Shown here: piece after piece, positions 1 through 6,929 of the stretch | How positions within the stretch are numbered: the stretch's first letter is position 1 | Layout: the number at the start of each line of letters is the position of its first letter | Assembly: GCA_023382385.1 (NCBI GenBank) | Contig: JAHDVH010000003.1 | Location: forward strand, 124,001 to 188,000 | From: a bacterium | GTDB taxonomy: Bacteria; Electryoneota; RPQS01 | Reading direction: 5' to 3' | DNA length: 64,000 bases | Position numbers and translations under genes: made by a program | The notes under the pieces: model-generated | Database searches by the model: none | The model's input: the letters and a program-made list of their open reading frames with translations, nothing else | Told to the model about the DNA's origin: nothing

Positions 1-1027
1 GATTTACCTGAGTGACACTTGCTTTGACACCAAATGTTTCAAGGCTTTTTTCGAGCAAATAGGCGTTATGCTGTTGCTCTTCCTGAGACATCCCCCCTAC
101 CCGATCGGCCGGCGGACTGTTAAAACAATCTGCTGATGGATAAACGTATCCAGTCAAGTCATCCATCGGCATGACAAGCTGAGTTGCCGGCCTCTCGACC
201 GCCCGTCGCGCACCAGTGAGCGGGTCAATCTCTTCGTTGAGATTATGAGCTACTTTGCCCGGACGACCGTCGGCCTGTGCAGATTGCGGCAGTATCTCAC
301 CATCACGCTGCGGGATAGGAAGCTCAATGTGACGATCGATGTCGATTTCTTGAACGGACGGTTCACGATTGCTATGTTTGCTCAGGAGTGATCGAATCCA
401 GCGCCAGGCAGGAACAACAGAAGGCAAGGGTAGGTTTCGCGCTCGGCCAGCTAATTGAGCAGTCTGCTCAGCGCGACGCTCCACCCATTCTGCAAACCCT
501 GCGATCGTCATCGACAACCCAACAAACAAGAGTACAAACATCAACAGGAAGGCGCCGATGCGTCCAGTCAACAGGATGAGTTGACCTGTAGCCCAGTAGC
601 CAAACTGTCCAGAATGAACATAATAAGTCGAAGGAGAATCACGATGAATGAACTCACCAAGCACTCCGATACTCGTTGAGCTCCAAAGGCCCAAAGCAAA
701 TAGCCAAACAGATAGAATCAGTGCACTTCGTGCCGAGTGCCGACGTAGGATTGTCCAGCCCCAAATCAAAAGAAGCAGCGGGAATACCACTGCGGGCCAC
801 TGTCCCAGAAACAATGGCCCCATCAGCGCAGACATGTACTCGCCAAAGCGTCCGGCTGCATTCTCTGGATGCGAGCTGAAGTCACGATATGGGTAGTCAT
901 TCATCGAGTGACTCGCCATCGCAACAAACAAAAGCACACCCAAGCATAACAACACCAGTCCGCCTACCACAGGAGCGGCGGACCGAGTTGGCTCAGCTTT
1001 TTGGCCAGGATTCCTACGTACTGCCAT
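1..1027 (-). CDS. ftsK: DNA translocase FtsK, N-terminal part (runs off left edge)
   Basis: One open frame reads from an ATG at 1027 to the window edge (342 codons). It shows a short basic N-terminus and several hydrophobic membrane segments in the first ~175 residues, the layout of the FtsK/SpoIIIE four-TM domain. A polar linker follows. The frame ends in a block resembling the start of the FtsK alpha domain (leucine-rich helix, then an FGVKASVTQV-like strand). The RecA-like motor and gamma domain would lie outside the window. FtsK pumps DNA at the septum during chromosome segregation. The start overlaps the comB stop by 14 bases, so the two are probably cotranscribed. The call rests on the membrane domain and alpha-domain start only; no Walker motif is visible here. 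Confidence 0.82.
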   Translation of the reverse strand, partial: MAVRRNPGQKAEPTRSAAPVVGGLVLLCLGVLLFVAMASHSMNDYPYRDFSSHPENAAGRFGEYMSALMGPLFLGQWPAVVFPLLLLIWGWTILRRHSARSALILSVWLFALGLWSSTSIGVLGEFIHRDSPSTYYVHSGQFGYWATGQLILLTGRIGAFLLMFVLLFVGLSMTIAGFAEWVERRAEQTAQLAGRARNLPLPSVVPAWRWIRSLLSKHSNREPSVQEIDIDRHIELPIPQRDGEILPQSAQADGRPGKVAHNLNEEIDPLTGARRAVERPATQLVMPMDDLTGYVYPSADCFNSPPADRVGGMSQEEQQHNAYLLEKSLETFGVKASVTQVN

Positions 1028-1751
1028 TTGTCTTCGGTAACCTGATTTTGCCTTCTATGAGTACCGGCACGACTTGATGAGAATCCACTTTCGCGCAGTG
1101 GTCAAGGTCATCAGCATATCCAATTGACGCTAAATACCTTCCGTGAAAACAACTGCGCACGACTTCACGGATTTGAGATCTGTAGTATCGAAAGAGATCG
1201 AGCGCGGCCTGCGAGCCGTCGTGATCCTGAGCTGCGCCCGGCCCAGACACGCCCTCAACGATTTTCCCCGCACAAACAAAGTCTTCGAGTGAGAACTTGC
1301 CATGTCGCCCCGAGCAGATAATGGACACATCCCTTTGGAGGCCACGCGCTGCGGCAACCGCAGACGAAAAGTTGTTGAACCCAGCAACCAGCACATGGTC
1401 GGCGGTCTTGCATCGAACCAACGCCGGCGCGCCGTTTGTCGAGGAAAATACAATCGTGCGACCACCGATTCGTTCGGGCGTGTACTCAAACGGCGAATTC
1501 CCGAGATCAAATCCCTCAATAAGCTTGCCGTCGCGTTCACCCCCGAGAACCAAGTCGCTTCGACCGGCTTTGATCGCAAATTCGCCTGCTTCCGCAGGTG
1601 ATGTAACCGGAACAACTTCTCGCGCACCGTTGCTGATCGCTTGGATGATCGTCGACGAGGCTCGGAGCACATCAATGACGATTGCAGTCGTGCCGCGGAC
1701 ATCATCTTCGCTCCACTCGCGCGGAGTGGCAAAGACCTTAACCTTCAGCAT
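1014..1751 (-). CDS. comB: 2-phosphosulfolactate phosphatase family protein (ComB)
   Basis: A 245-residue protein matching the ComB family in full length. It has an N-terminal TAIVIDVLRAS block, a GGERDG loop near residue 70, an FSSTNG motif near 103 and a CSGRHG segment near 147. ComB removes phosphate from 2-phosphosulfolactate in the sulfolactate/coenzyme M route. In bacteria its physiological role is often unclear, and no comA or comC partner is visible here. An ATG start with a GGTGG sequence 6 bases upstream supports the chosen N-terminus. It lies 13 bases downstream of gcvT and overlaps ftsK. Confidence 0.88.
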   Translation of the reverse strand: MLKVKVFATPREWSEDDVRGTTAIVIDVLRASSTIIQAISNGAREVVPVTSPAEAGEFAIKAGRSDLVLGGERDGKLIEGFDLGNSPFEYTPERIGGRTIVFSSTNGAPALVRCKTADHVLVAGFNNFSSAVAAARGLQRDVSIICSGRHGKFSLEDFVCAGKIVEGVSGPGAAQDHDGSQAALDLFRYYRSQIREVVRSCFHGRYLASIGYADDLDHCAKVDSHQVVPVLIEGKIRLPKTNGST

Positions 1752-1764
1752 GTGTTTCCACCGT

Positions 1765-2850
1765 TCAGTAAGGACGCTTGTAGAACGGTGGTTTCACAAT
1801 TGTGGCTGCGGCTGGTTTCCCATGGCAAGAAACTGCGACTCTCGTGCCGATAGAACTGAACTCGACCGGCACATAGCCTAGTGCAATCCCCTTGTTTAGC
1901 ACAGGAGAGACTGTGCCGGACGTAACGTTGCCGATCACAGTGCCGGAGTCATCGAGGATCGGGTAGCCGTGTCTTGGAAATGCCGATTCGGCAAGCTCGA
2001 TTGCGACGAGCTTTCTGCTGACTCCTTGCTCCTTCACTTTCAATAGTGAGTCCCGCCCGAGAAAGTCGTCTTTTCCCAGCTTGGTTATCCAGCCTAAGCC
2101 TGCTTCCAGAGGATTGGTCGAATCATCTATGTCATTGCCATAGAGACACATCTTCATTTCCAATCGAAGAGAGTCCCGTGCGCCTAATCCTATTGGTTCG
2201 ATGTCAAAAGGTCTACCCGCTTCGAGAATCGCGCGCCACACCGGGACTGCGGCATCGTTACCGAGATAAATTTCAAAACCATCTTCTCCGGTGTAGCCGG
2301 TTCGCGAAATCACAGCATCGTTGCCCATCACTTTGCCTTGCGCAAAGTGGTAGAACTCTATCTTCGCGAGATCAATATCGGTCAACTTCTGCACGACATC
2401 CTGCGAGTTGCGGCCTTGAACGGCCATCAAAGAAATCGCGTCCGAGCGATTCTCAAGTTGTACGTCCCCTTTGACGTGGCTGCTGATCCAATCCCAATCC
2501 TTGTTTAGATTGGCTGCATTGACAACAACCATCAGATGATCGTCGGCCTTGTAGATTAGTAAGTCATCCACAATCCCGCCATCCGGACGACACATACAGT
2601 TGTATTGCGCCTGCCCGGGTACCATCGACAACACATCATTCACGGTAACATAATGCAGGAACTTTTCTCTATCTTTCCCCTTTACCACGAATTCGCCCAT
2701 GTGCGAGACGTCGAACACACCGACAGTGTTTCTGACGCGTAGATGCTCAGCGCGAATGGAATGGTATTGAATTGGCATTTTATAGCCGGCGAATTCCACG
2801 AGCTTTGCGCCCAAAGCTTCGTGCTCGGCTGTCAGCGCCGTCGTTTTCAA
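1765..2850 (-). CDS. gcvT: Glycine cleavage system T protein (aminomethyltransferase)
   Basis: A 361-residue GcvT. It transfers the methylene group from lipoyl-bound aminomethyl to tetrahydrofolate, releasing ammonia. Family hallmarks are LGAKLVEFAGYKMPIQY at the N-terminus, the GVFDVSHMGE block, a SRTGYTGEDGFEIY segment in the middle and RDSLRLEMKMCLYGNDID in the folate-binding part. I place the start at a TTG (2850) because a GGAG lies 6 bases upstream and the N-terminus then matches the usual GcvT beginning. A TTG four codons earlier (2862) has no such site. The gcvH and gcvP partners are not in the window, so the complex is encoded at more than one locus. No glycine riboswitch fits in the 50-base gap upstream. 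Confidence 0.95.
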   Translation of the reverse strand: MKTTALTAEHEALGAKLVEFAGYKMPIQYHSIRAEHLRVRNTVGVFDVSHMGEFVVKGKDREKFLHYVTVNDVLSMVPGQAQYNCMCRPDGGIVDDLLIYKADDHLMVVVNAANLNKDWDWISSHVKGDVQLENRSDAISLMAVQGRNSQDVVQKLTDIDLAKIEFYHFAQGKVMGNDAVISRTGYTGEDGFEIYLGNDAAVPVWRAILEAGRPFDIEPIGLGARDSLRLEMKMCLYGNDIDDSTNPLEAGLGWITKLGKDDFLGRDSLLKVKEQGVSRKLVAIELAESAFPRHGYPILDDSGTVIGNVTSGTVSPVLNKGIALGYVPVEFSSIGTRVAVSCHGKPAAATIVKPPFYKRPY

Positions 2851-2899
2851 GTATTTCTCCAAGAATAGACTAAATCAGAAATTCTTTGTGTTTATAGAA

Positions 2900-2927
2900 A
2901 GGCGAGCGCCTTGTCATGGCCTCGCCT
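2900..2927 (-). terminator. Stem-loop terminator at the end of the PstS-like gene
   Basis: AGGCGAG at 2900-2906 pairs with CTCGCCT at 2921-2927, with three more inner pairs (GCC/GGC). On the minus strand the stem is followed by TTTCT. It overlaps the last codons of the lipoprotein gene (stop at 2914), so transcription probably ends right there, before gcvT. Confidence 0.55.
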
Positions 2928-3840
2928 GTGATAGTGTATCCGCCGTAGCCTCGAGTTCTTCTTCCGGGGGCGACTTGAGTTGAATCACTCGAACCGGAAT
3001 CGATGCGGGCCGATAGCCTTCCTTCATGACCATCTTCTGTCCGTCGTTCGAGACAAGGAAAGTAAGGAAACCTGCCGCGACGTCGCTTTTCATGCGCGTT
3101 GTTACATATGTATACGTCGTCATAAAGGGCCAGCGCGGCGATTCCAAGATCGTCTTGGCGTTTGCGGGGATCCTTAATTCACCTTGCGCCCAACGAAGTT
3201 TCTTGAATCCTTTGGCGTCGGCCGGCTTGTGGGAAAAGATCAGCAATGCACCGGGGTCATCTGCTGACAGTTCCAGCATTCGCGTGGCTGACGAACAGAT
3301 AACAGCCGCTACCGAATCCAATTCTCCATAGAAATTGAGAAGCGAAAACCACGAACCAACTCCTTCCAAAGGAGCATAAGGCGTAATTGCGACATTCGGA
3401 CCTCCAATCTCTTTCCAATTCGTTACCACACCTTCCAAAACTCTCTTCAAGTTCGTGCTGTCGATAGCGTCTATGGCAAGACTCTCAGGAACAAGCAAGT
3501 AGGTTGGATAGTGGGCGACCGGATAGGTAAAGAGCTTCAATTGTCGCTGAGCAAAGGATGCGGATTCTGCGCTCGTCACGACACGATCTATGAACACCTC
3601 GTCAACCCGCTGGGACAATAGTGAGTCCAAGAGTGGCAGTGTTGAATGCCTTTCAAAAGTAACAAACGCCTGCGGGTAGATACGATTATACTCGTAGGCC
3701 ACATACGAAGCCATTTCAAAGACGGCATCGCTTGCGCCAATTCGCGCGGATCCCTTCGTAAAAGTCTCATCCGGTTCACTTCTCTTGCAACCCAGCAGAA
3801 GAGCGACTATCATCAAAAGCTGACAACACTTAATCATCAC
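2914..3840 (-). CDS. PstS-like periplasmic substrate-binding lipoprotein
   Basis: A 308-residue protein starting with a type II signal peptide whose lipobox is LLLGC (Cys18), so it should be lipid-anchored. The mature part resembles phosphate-binding-type solute-binding proteins (PBP_like family). It has a GSARIGASDAVFEMA opening, an ITPYAPLEGVGSWFSLLNFYG stretch and a VAAGFLTFLVSNDGQKMVMKEGYRP ending typical of PstS-like folds. The ligand cannot be stated from sequence. No permease or ATPase gene is near, so it may act in surface binding, signalling or with a transporter encoded elsewhere. It overlaps the upstream 74-codon gene by 4 bases, which suggests translational coupling. Confidence 0.75.
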   Translation of the reverse strand: MMIKCCQLLMIVALLLGCKRSEPDETFTKGSARIGASDAVFEMASYVAYEYNRIYPQAFVTFERHSTLPLLDSLLSQRVDEVFIDRVVTSAESASFAQRQLKLFTYPVAHYPTYLLVPESLAIDAIDSTNLKRVLEGVVTNWKEIGGPNVAITPYAPLEGVGSWFSLLNFYGELDSVAAVICSSATRMLELSADDPGALLIFSHKPADAKGFKKLRWAQGELRIPANAKTILESPRWPFMTTYTYVTTRMKSDVAAGFLTFLVSNDGQKMVMKEGYRPASIPVRVIQLKSPPEEELEATADTLSQARP

Positions 3841-4061
3841 TTCTCATTTCCCCAAGGCCGCGAGTGTTCGCCGCCATATCGCCGATGCTCTGACTTCGGA
3901 GTTCTCGAAACCACGAATCGATGCACACCCAAGAGTATGACGACGACGCCAAGTAAAGTGCGAAGACCAGTCTGTGGCGGGATTTCCTTTAGCAGCACAC
4001 CAGATAGGATGAGAAGTCCCAGAATAAGAAATCCAATAGGCAATACCCAGCGTGTCAACAT
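3837..4061 (-). CDS. Small two-helix membrane protein, function unknown
   Basis: A 74-residue protein with two hydrophobic segments (about residues 5-24 and 33-50) and a basic, Arg-rich tail likely in the cytoplasm. I do not recognise a family. It overlaps the PstS-like lipoprotein gene by 4 bases and both read the same way, which is the main argument that it is real and works with that protein. The start is weakly supported: an AAGGG sequence abuts the ATG too closely for a normal Shine-Dalgarno site. Confidence 0.5.
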   Translation of the reverse strand: MLTRWVLPIGFLILGLLILSGVLLKEIPPQTGLRTLLGVVVILLGVHRFVVSRTPKSEHRRYGGEHSRPWGNEK

Positions 4062-4199
4062 CCCTTGCTCATCTGTCTATGATAGGATTACAATTCTGCG
4101 GTCGATACGCTTCTCGGCGATACTGCACGATAAACATTCAAGTATGACATTGTCTCGCCGTTCAGCATTCGATCCTCTCGTGAAAGCTATCAGAGCGCA

Positions 4200-4227
4200 A
4201 GACCGCACGACCTGAGCCGCGCGGTCT
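4200..4227 (-). terminator. Weak stem-loop after tonB
   Basis: AGACCGC (4200-4206) and GCGGTCT (4221-4227) form a 7-bp stem with a 14-base loop just past the tonB stop. No T-run follows on the minus strand, so it could slow decay rather than stop transcription. The rest of 4062-4245 shows no gene or clear promoter. Confidence 0.3.
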
Positions 4228-4245
4228 GGAGGTATCGCGACTATG

Positions 4246-4995
4246 CTACTGAACCTTGAAGTTAAAAGGAATCGCGATCCATACACCAACCGGATTCCCC
4301 TGCTGAATCGCCGGGGTAAATCTCCACTTAGGCAGGATCTTCTCGACTTCTTCCTCAAATCCAAGTTTCTCTGGTTTGGCCTGAACGATGCGCCACTTCT
4401 TCACCATGCCCTTGGCATCCACATAGACTTGTGCAGTCACCTTTCCGGACACACCGGCTCGTTGCGCCATTTCCGGGAATGCGGGCTGCGGGCTGAAATC
4501 CGGAAGCGGCTGAGGCGGCACTTCGAAAGGAATGAACGTGTCATAGCTCGGGATCTCGCCGTCGCCCAGACCATCACCGAACACCAGCTCAACGCCTTCC
4601 CCGATTTCGAGCGACTCGTCGCCATACTCTTCCACGATGGCCTGCACGAGTTCCTCCTGTTTCATCATCTCAGGCTGTTCCTCGGGCACTTCCTCTTCCT
4701 TGACGGCAATCGGGATTGCCACCTTGGGTGGTGCAAGTTTGGGACGAGCGATTTTTGGTGGCGCCTTGCCCGGATCCAATTGCTTGAGCTTTTTCAGAAT
4801 CGACGGATCAACCACCATGACCCTGTCAGGTGGAGGAATCTCCTCTTGAAACAGGGTCGCGATGTACGGGGACGCTACAACGACGGTATGAATCAGTGCG
4901 CTGATCACCAGACCGCGCAACAGATTCTTGCCGACGTACCTCTTCAGCTCAATGGAGCCGTATTTGCCTTTTTCAAGCTCTTCAATATAATTCAT
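4246..4995 (-). CDS. tonB: TonB family energy transducer
   Basis: A 249-residue TonB-type protein. A cytoplasmic N-terminus precedes a single membrane anchor at about residues 28-48. A Pro/Lys/Glu-rich periplasm-spanning linker (PPKIARPKLAPPK region) follows, then a C-terminal TonB domain from about 165 (FPEMAQRAGVSGKVTAQVYVD, ending in PKWRFTPA and PFNFKV). It should couple the inner-membrane proton gradient, harvested by ExbB-ExbD, to outer-membrane receptors. It is the last gene of an operon with exbB and two exbD genes (36-base gap). A GGAGG lies 3 bases before the ATG. The target receptors are not in the window. Confidence 0.9.
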   Translation of the reverse strand: MNYIEELEKGKYGSIELKRYVGKNLLRGLVISALIHTVVVASPYIATLFQEEIPPPDRVMVVDPSILKKLKQLDPGKAPPKIARPKLAPPKVAIPIAVKEEEVPEEQPEMMKQEELVQAIVEEYGDESLEIGEGVELVFGDGLGDGEIPSYDTFIPFEVPPQPLPDFSPQPAFPEMAQRAGVSGKVTAQVYVDAKGMVKKWRIVQAKPEKLGFEEEVEKILPKWRFTPAIQQGNPVGVWIAIPFNFKVQ

Positions 4996-5031
4996 GTTCC
5001 TCCGCCTTCCTGATTGCGGTCCAGCGGTCGG

Positions 5032-5607
5032 TTAGAGCTGTTCCGATTCAAAGAATGTGCTTTCATCGGGCCGCGCAAGACCCTCTGGCCCCGCAGTTAC
5101 AAATCCGGCTGCACGCAAGAGCGAGTCTTCCCACGTCGTGTAGCGATCTATCGAGAAACGAGTCGTTCCAACCAGATTAAACTCATCGACCAAATTTACA
5201 AGTGACGAATATCGCGCCTTCGGATGAATCCGGGCCACAACTGTCACTTTGTCGCCGAATGCGTCGTAGCGTGTCTTCAGTGAGTCGCGCAAGTGTCCCC
5301 ACTCGAGCGGCTTGGGACCAGCATTTCCGACCTGCATGGCCAAAGAATCATTATTCAACACAAAGAATGTCAGGAGTCGCTCTTCCTGAACCTTTACGAT
5401 TGATTCTTCTCCGGTGTCCGGAGGTAGAACCATCTCCATCGCGGTCGGCAAACGGAATACCGTAGTCACCATGAAGAAGATCAAAAGGAGGAAGGCAATA
5501 TCCACCATCGGGGTCATGTCAATTCGAATGGCGACTCGCGGTCGCTTCCAAGCCTGACCGCCTGCACCACGTTTCGAACCACCACCGCCAACATCTACAG
5601 CACCCAT
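5032..5607 (-). CDS. exbD: ExbD/TolR family biopolymer transport protein (second copy)
   Basis: A 191-residue ExbD-like protein. A Gly-rich cytoplasmic leader comes before one membrane helix with the signature DMTPMVDIAFLLLIFFMVTT at about residues 31-50, in which the Asp of MVDIAF is the proton-conducting residue of the family. The periplasmic domain is longer than in its neighbour. It pairs with ExbB to energise TonB. It lies 10 bases behind the other exbD. Two divergent exbD copies in tandem suggest a mixed ExbD dimer or two separate output proteins. Confidence 0.92.
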   Translation of the reverse strand: MGAVDVGGGGSKRGAGGQAWKRPRVAIRIDMTPMVDIAFLLLIFFMVTTVFRLPTAMEMVLPPDTGEESIVKVQEERLLTFFVLNNDSLAMQVGNAGPKPLEWGHLRDSLKTRYDAFGDKVTVVARIHPKARYSSLVNLVDEFNLVGTTRFSIDRYTTWEDSLLRAAGFVTAGPEGLARPDESTFFESEQL

Positions 5608-5617
5608 TTTGTTCCTG

Positions 5618-6088
5618 TTATCCTTCTTCCACTTCCGTGACCATGTTCACGAAAAGGAGATCGTTTTTCTGCAATACTCCCAATACCTTCTCTACCGTGC
5701 CGTAGTCGGCGTCTCGATCAGCCTTGAGAACGACTTTCTCAACGAGTCGCTTTAGCATTAGACGCTCGATACGAGATGCGATAGAATCCGGTGGAAACTC
5801 AATACCCTTCGTAGCTCGACCCACGATTTCCGCGAGGCCGTTCTCCACGTCGAGCGCGGCGTTGTCGAGTGTCATAAATACCTTGTTGTCCTTCGGGATC
5901 GTGATGACAATGATATCCGTTTCGGGCAACTGGCGTATTGAATGTGAAGAAGGTGTTTGCACAGCCACCTCTTCCGGCTTTTTGAACACCGTCGTGGACA
6001 TGAAGAAGATAAGCAAAAGGAACGCGATGTCCACCATCGGCGTCATGTCAATGCTTACCGGAATGCGGCGTTTCTTCGGAGCAGCCAT
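5618..6088 (-). CDS. exbD: ExbD/TolR family biopolymer transport protein (first copy)
   Basis: A 156-residue ExbD of standard size. The cytoplasmic KKRRIPVSI leader runs into the helix with DMTPMVDIAFLLLIFFMSTT at residues 14-33, including the family proton-path Asp. The periplasmic domain ends with a DRDADYGTVEKVLGVLQ block typical of ExbD/TolR. An AAGGA site lies 6 bases before the ATG. It follows exbB by 35 bases in the same operon. Confidence 0.94.
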   Translation of the reverse strand: MAAPKKRRIPVSIDMTPMVDIAFLLLIFFMSTTVFKKPEEVAVQTPSSHSIRQLPETDIIVITIPKDNKVFMTLDNAALDVENGLAEIVGRATKGIEFPPDSIASRIERLMLKRLVEKVVLKADRDADYGTVEKVLGVLQKNDLLFVNMVTEVEEG

Positions 6089-6123
6089 AGTGCGTCCTTG
6101 TCGTTTAGCTTACCCTGTACCGC

Positions 6124-6882
6124 TTAGTTCTCTTTGTCCTTAAGAATCTCTACCATCAAGTAGGCCGCTTCGTCAATCTCATAGTTGAATTGGTCAACCT
6201 TGTTCACAAAGAAGTTGTAAGCAACGATTCCGAGAATCGCCGCAAACAGCCCGAGCGCCGTATTCACGAGCGCTTCTGAAATACCGCGGGCGAGTTCTGC
6301 AGCGTTCGGCGCACCTTGAGTGGACATAGCCGCGAACGCGCGAATCATGCCGATGGTCGTTCCAAGCAGACCGACCATTGTGGCGATTGAAGCAATCGTG
6401 GAGAGTGCAATCAAGTTGCGTTCAAGGAACGGAACTTCCAGCAATCTCGCCTCGTTAATTGCTCTCTGAGTGTCGGCGATCTTCTTCTCATTGTGCACCG
6501 ACTTGTCAGAGGCAACGCGTACCCACTGCTCAGCTCCGGCTTTTAGTACAGCCGCCGCCGATCCGCGTTGGCTGTCCGAAACCTTAATAGCGTGGTCATA
6601 CTTGCCTTCTCGAACGGCCTTGGTAAACTCGGAAAAGTAGACCGGCAATGGACGCGCGCCGCGGGCACGGCCCAAGGTAATGATGCGTTCAGCCACAAAA
6701 GTAATCAGCATCAGAGTAAGCGTGATCAATATCGGCACGACGGGGCCGGCCAAGCTAATCTGGTGAATCAGCGGCGTCAACTCAACGCCTTTGTCCAAAA
6801 TCGGCAGGATGACCCAATAGAAAATCGATGCCAGTGCCAGTGAAAGGACCAGCGTGATGGTCGTGAATGTGCCTTGCTTCAT
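6124..6882 (-). CDS. exbB: ExbB/TolQ/MotA proton channel family protein
   Basis: A 252-residue ExbB-type inner-membrane protein with helices near residues 9-27, 47-65, 163-185 and 205-230. The conserved block runs from LSTIASIATMVGLLGTTIGMIRAF to ISEALVNTALGLFAAILGIVAYNFF, the family's proton-channel helices with their Thr residues. It forms the channel with the two ExbD proteins and drives TonB. It is the second gene of the operon that starts with the TPR protein (47-base gap). Confidence 0.94.
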   Translation of the reverse strand: MKQGTFTTITLVLSLALASIFYWVILPILDKGVELTPLIHQISLAGPVVPILITLTLMLITFVAERIITLGRARGARPLPVYFSEFTKAVREGKYDHAIKVSDSQRGSAAAVLKAGAEQWVRVASDKSVHNEKKIADTQRAINEARLLEVPFLERNLIALSTIASIATMVGLLGTTIGMIRAFAAMSTQGAPNAAELARGISEALVNTALGLFAAILGIVAYNFFVNKVDQFNYEIDEAAYLMVEILKDKEN

Positions 6883-6929
6883 GCGAAAGTTCCTCTGCCC
6901 AAATCAGGTGTATTAAAGAATTCTAAGAT

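Noticed and set aside
2851-2913. Glycine riboswitch upstream of gcvT
   Set aside because: The gap is about 60 bases, too short for a glycine aptamer, and it is taken up by the terminator of the preceding gene.
4077-4364. 95-codon minus-strand frame overlapping the end of tonB
   Set aside because: It overlaps tonB in another frame by over 100 bases, is Arg/Ser-rich and has no ribosome site.
4243-5013. 256-codon plus-strand reading frame
   Set aside because: Shadow of tonB; the His- and Leu-rich product is typical of an antisense frame.
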